From an uncultured Collinsella sp. (GTDB taxonomy: Bacteria; Actinomycetota; Coriobacteriia; Coriobacteriales; Coriobacteriaceae), in the NCBI GenBank assembly GCA_934647195.1, contig CAKUFD010000006.1, forward strand, positions 1-64,000: 64,000 bases of DNA. The letters run 5' to 3'. Positions 61,843-64,000 of this stretch are shown here, in pieces. The notes beneath the pieces were generated by a model. The model was not told the DNA's origin. It saw only the letters and a list, made by a program, of their open reading frames with translations, and did not search any database. The position numbers were made by a program, and so were the translations under genes. The stretch's first letter is position 1, and every line of letters starts with the position of its first letter.

Positions 61843-62161
61843 ATGTAACGCTGGGGCGTAACAAACGCGGATTAGCTTCGGTTGTTTTGTTTTTAAAGCG
61901 AGCTCATGTCAAATGCTCGTGCCAAAAGCTGTCGCTTTGATCATGATCCGGGTGTGACACCACATCCGTGGCACACATGCTCCCAATGGCCTTCAGCATC
62001 CTGTAACACGCAGGAAACGAAACAAGACATTAACAGAGAGAAACACGCCGTTTACCAGCGGATTTGTTAACAATGAGAAAACGTACCCATCTTGTTTGTT
62101 ACGGATTCGAAACCTCGTCGTATGATAGCTCAGGCTTTTAACATCAACTTTGGAGGCTTAC
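61843..62161 (+). promoter_or_regulatory. Long leader and promoter region of gdhA
   Basis: About 320 bases without a gene. TATGAT at 62121-62126 is the best -10 element, with TTGTTA (62096-62101) 19 bases upstream. No terminator, repeat or riboswitch consensus is visible. The transcript leader would be only about 30 bases. Confidence 0.4.
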
Positions 62162-63517
62162 ATGAGCTACACCCAGACGGTCCTCGAGGACCTCAAAGCT
62201 CGTTACCCGGAGCAGACCGAGTTCATCCAGGCTGCTACTGAGATTTTGGGCACCCTTCAGCCCGCTCTCGATGCTCACCCCGAGTACGAGGAGGCTGCCA
62301 TTCTCGAGCGTCTTGTCGAGCCCGAGCGCATCGTGATGTTCCGCGTTCCCTGGGTTGACGACTCCGGCAAGGTCCAGGTCAATCGTGGTTACCGCGTCGA
62401 GTTCAACTCCGCTATTGGACCCTACAAGGGCGGTTTGCGCTTTAACCCCACCGTCACGCTGGGCATGCTCAAGTTCCTGGGCCTCGAGCAGATTCTTAAG
62501 AACTCTCTGACCACCCTTCCCATGGGCGGCGGTAAGGGCGGCTCCGACTTTGACCCCAAGGGCAAGTCCAATAACGAGATCATGCATTTCTGTCAGTCTT
62601 TCATGACCGAGCTGTATCGCCACATCGGTCCCAACACCGACGTTCCCGCCGGCGATCTGGGCGTTGGCGGTCGCGAGGTCGCTTACCTGTTTGGTCAGTA
62701 CAAGCGCCTGCGCAACGAGTGGACCGGCGTTCTTACGGGCAAAGGCCTGAGCTTTGGTGGCTCGCTTGCTCGCACCGAGGCCACCGGCTACGGCCTGGTG
62801 TACTTCGTTGACGAGTACCTTAAGAGCAACAACGACTCTTTTGAGGGCAAGAATGTTGTTGTTCACGGCTCTGGTAACGTTGCTATCTATGCTGTCCAGA
62901 AGGTTGCCCAGCTGGGCGGTAAGGTTTTGGCCTGCTCTGACACCAAGGGCTGGGTCGAGGATCCCGATGGCATTGACTACACCGTGCTCGAGGGTATCTA
63001 CAACAAGAAGCGCTCCGGTCATGACAAGGGTGTAAGCCTTGCTATGTACGTTGATGAGCGTCCGAACGCTGTGTGGCACGAGGGCGACGGCCGCGGCGTG
63101 TGGCAGCTTCCCTGCGATATTGCGCTGCCTTGCGCTCGCGAGAATACCCTGCTCCTCGAGGATGCCAAGGCTCTGGTTGCTAACGGCTGCAAGGTTGTGG
63201 GCGAGGGCGCAAACATGCCCACCACGATCGATGCCACCGAGTACTTCCAGGCCAACGGCGTTGCCTTTATGCCTGGTAAGGCTGCCAATGCAGGTGGCGT
63301 GCTCGTGTCCGGCCTGGAGATGAGCCAGAACGCCGAGCATCTTTCCTGGACCTTCGAGGAGGTCGACGGCAAGCTCGAGCAGCTTATGCGCGGCATGTTC
63401 CATAACGTGGACGACACCGCCAAGAAGTATGGCCATGACGGCAACTTCGTTATGGGTGCAAACATCGCCGGCTTCGAGAAGGTTGCCGACGCCATGCTCG
63501 CACAGGGCGTTTGCTAG
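62162..63517 (+). CDS. gdhA: Glutamate dehydrogenase, NADP-specific type
   Basis: A 451-residue hexameric GDH that interconverts 2-oxoglutarate plus ammonia and glutamate. The substrate lysine lies in LPMGGGKGGSDFDPKGKS, an EVAYLFGQYKRLRNEWTGVL block follows, and the dinucleotide fold has VVHGSGNVAIYAVQ. The length and KGGSDFDP motif fit the NADP-type bacterial enzymes, which usually assimilate ammonia. TGGAGG precedes the ATG at 62162. Confidence 0.96.
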   Translation: MSYTQTVLEDLKARYPEQTEFIQAATEILGTLQPALDAHPEYEEAAILERLVEPERIVMFRVPWVDDSGKVQVNRGYRVEFNSAIGPYKGGLRFNPTVTLGMLKFLGLEQILKNSLTTLPMGGGKGGSDFDPKGKSNNEIMHFCQSFMTELYRHIGPNTDVPAGDLGVGGREVAYLFGQYKRLRNEWTGVLTGKGLSFGGSLARTEATGYGLVYFVDEYLKSNNDSFEGKNVVVHGSGNVAIYAVQKVAQLGGKVLACSDTKGWVEDPDGIDYTVLEGIYNKKRSGHDKGVSLAMYVDERPNAVWHEGDGRGVWQLPCDIALPCARENTLLLEDAKALVANGCKVVGEGANMPTTIDATEYFQANGVAFMPGKAANAGGVLVSGLEMSQNAEHLSWTFEEVDGKLEQLMRGMFHNVDDTAKKYGHDGNFVMGANIAGFEKVADAMLAQGVC

Positions 63518-63540
63518 TCGCTGCTTCACAGTTAGTTTGG

Positions 63541-63579
63541 AATGGCTCTTCCCGCTGCGCGGGAAGAGCCATTCTTTTT
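63541..63579 (+). terminator. Terminator of gdhA
   Basis: AATGGCTCTTCCCG and CGGGAAGAGCCATT form a 14-bp perfect stem around CTGCG, followed by CTTTTT. Confidence 0.95.
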
Positions 63580-64000
63580 ACCAGGTGGATCTGTCGTGGC
63601 TGCTTCCGGTTGTCTTGTGAGTGCTCTTTTATCGCTTTTGCATCTGTCCAGCAGGCGCGAGGGTTTGTCTTGGTGAAAAAACTAAAAAATGTACGATTGC
63701 CCGCTTATTCTTGCTGCGAAAAGACCTTGAATTTCATGCATAAAGCGATTCGTAGCGATTTGTCGAATTGCTTGAATCAATTTGCGTGCGTTTGGGTCTC
63801 CTCCGAGCTGTTTTGAGCTTAATGCGTTATTTCGCATCGTACATATTTCAAATATTCCACCAAAACATAAATTGTACATTGCACGGTATCGTATATTTAT
63901 GTCCGTCAGGAATGACGTTTGCGAGCAGCGAGTTTGAAGTATACATTTTCATTATGGTTTTATTCATTTTTACCCCGCATCCAAGCAGTTAGCTCGCGCA
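63580..64000. other. AT-rich non-coding tail
   Basis: This stretch is much more AT-rich than the rest of the window and shows no gene with a ribosome-binding site. ATGTACGAT (63689-63697) and ATCGTACAT (63836-63844) are a spaced inverted pair, and TTGTACAT occurs near 63872. It may be the regulatory region of a gene beyond the window or recently acquired DNA. Confidence 0.45.

Overview
This 64 kb window is a chromosomal segment of a high-GC Gram-positive bacterium. I infer a Coriobacteriia member, most likely Collinsella-like. The reasons are: a division and cell-wall (dcw) cluster with FtsZ, SepF and DivIVA but no FtsA; strong G/C third-position codon bias; a class III fructose-bisphosphatase; long secreted multi-domain proteins; and many GTG/TTG starts behind strong ribosome-binding sites. 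No insertion sequence, prophage or CRISPR array is visible, so this is mostly core chromosome with a few accessory genes.

Layout. 1-2655: end of an unidentified gene, a small membrane-anchored FxLYD-type protein, and an HTH-like protein next to a membrane Ser/Thr kinase. 2656-9026: a probable cobalamin riboswitch followed by two surface proteins with transcobalamin-like (DUF4430) domains; the larger also carries a PQQ-like beta-propeller. 9280-14096 (minus strand): GtrA protein, class III FBPase, XRE regulator and a polysaccharide-export ABC transporter. 14269-19171: DUF1846 protein, a winged-helix regulator, CTP synthase and a XerD-type recombinase. 19172-20133 is a gene-free repeat region ending in MraZ boxes.

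20134-35960 is the dcw operon: mraZ, rsmH, ftsL-like, ftsI-type PBP, murF, mraY, murD, ftsW, murG, murC, murB, ftsQ, ftsZ. murE and ftsA are absent. The usual downstream block pgeF-yggS-sepF-yggT-divIVA follows, but a complete pstSCAB-phoU phosphate operon sits between pgeF and yggS. 44259-49079 holds a nitroreductase, a Pit phosphate transporter with its DUF47 partner, RNase P RNA, cutC, a YigZ protein and a cysteine-motif redox protein. 49278-53709 holds metY and a pantothenate operon (panB, panC, a PanG-type candidate, panD). 53773-56373 holds a lipase-like hydrolase, pfkA and a zinc-ribbon MscL.

56374-58832 is the most striking regulatory region. A tandem-repeat tract is followed by a promoter, a 13-15 codon leader ORF lying across the 5' arm and loop of a strong terminator, a DHA2-type drug-efflux pump and a small GGQ release-factor-like protein. 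This looks like ribosome-mediated attenuation of an antibiotic-response unit. The window ends with a lipid-kinase-family protein, a CLC-F-type fluoride exporter candidate, tRNA-Pro and tRNA-Gly, NADP-type glutamate dehydrogenase and an AT-rich tail.

All calls come from reading the sequence by eye. Family names are recognition calls, not search results.
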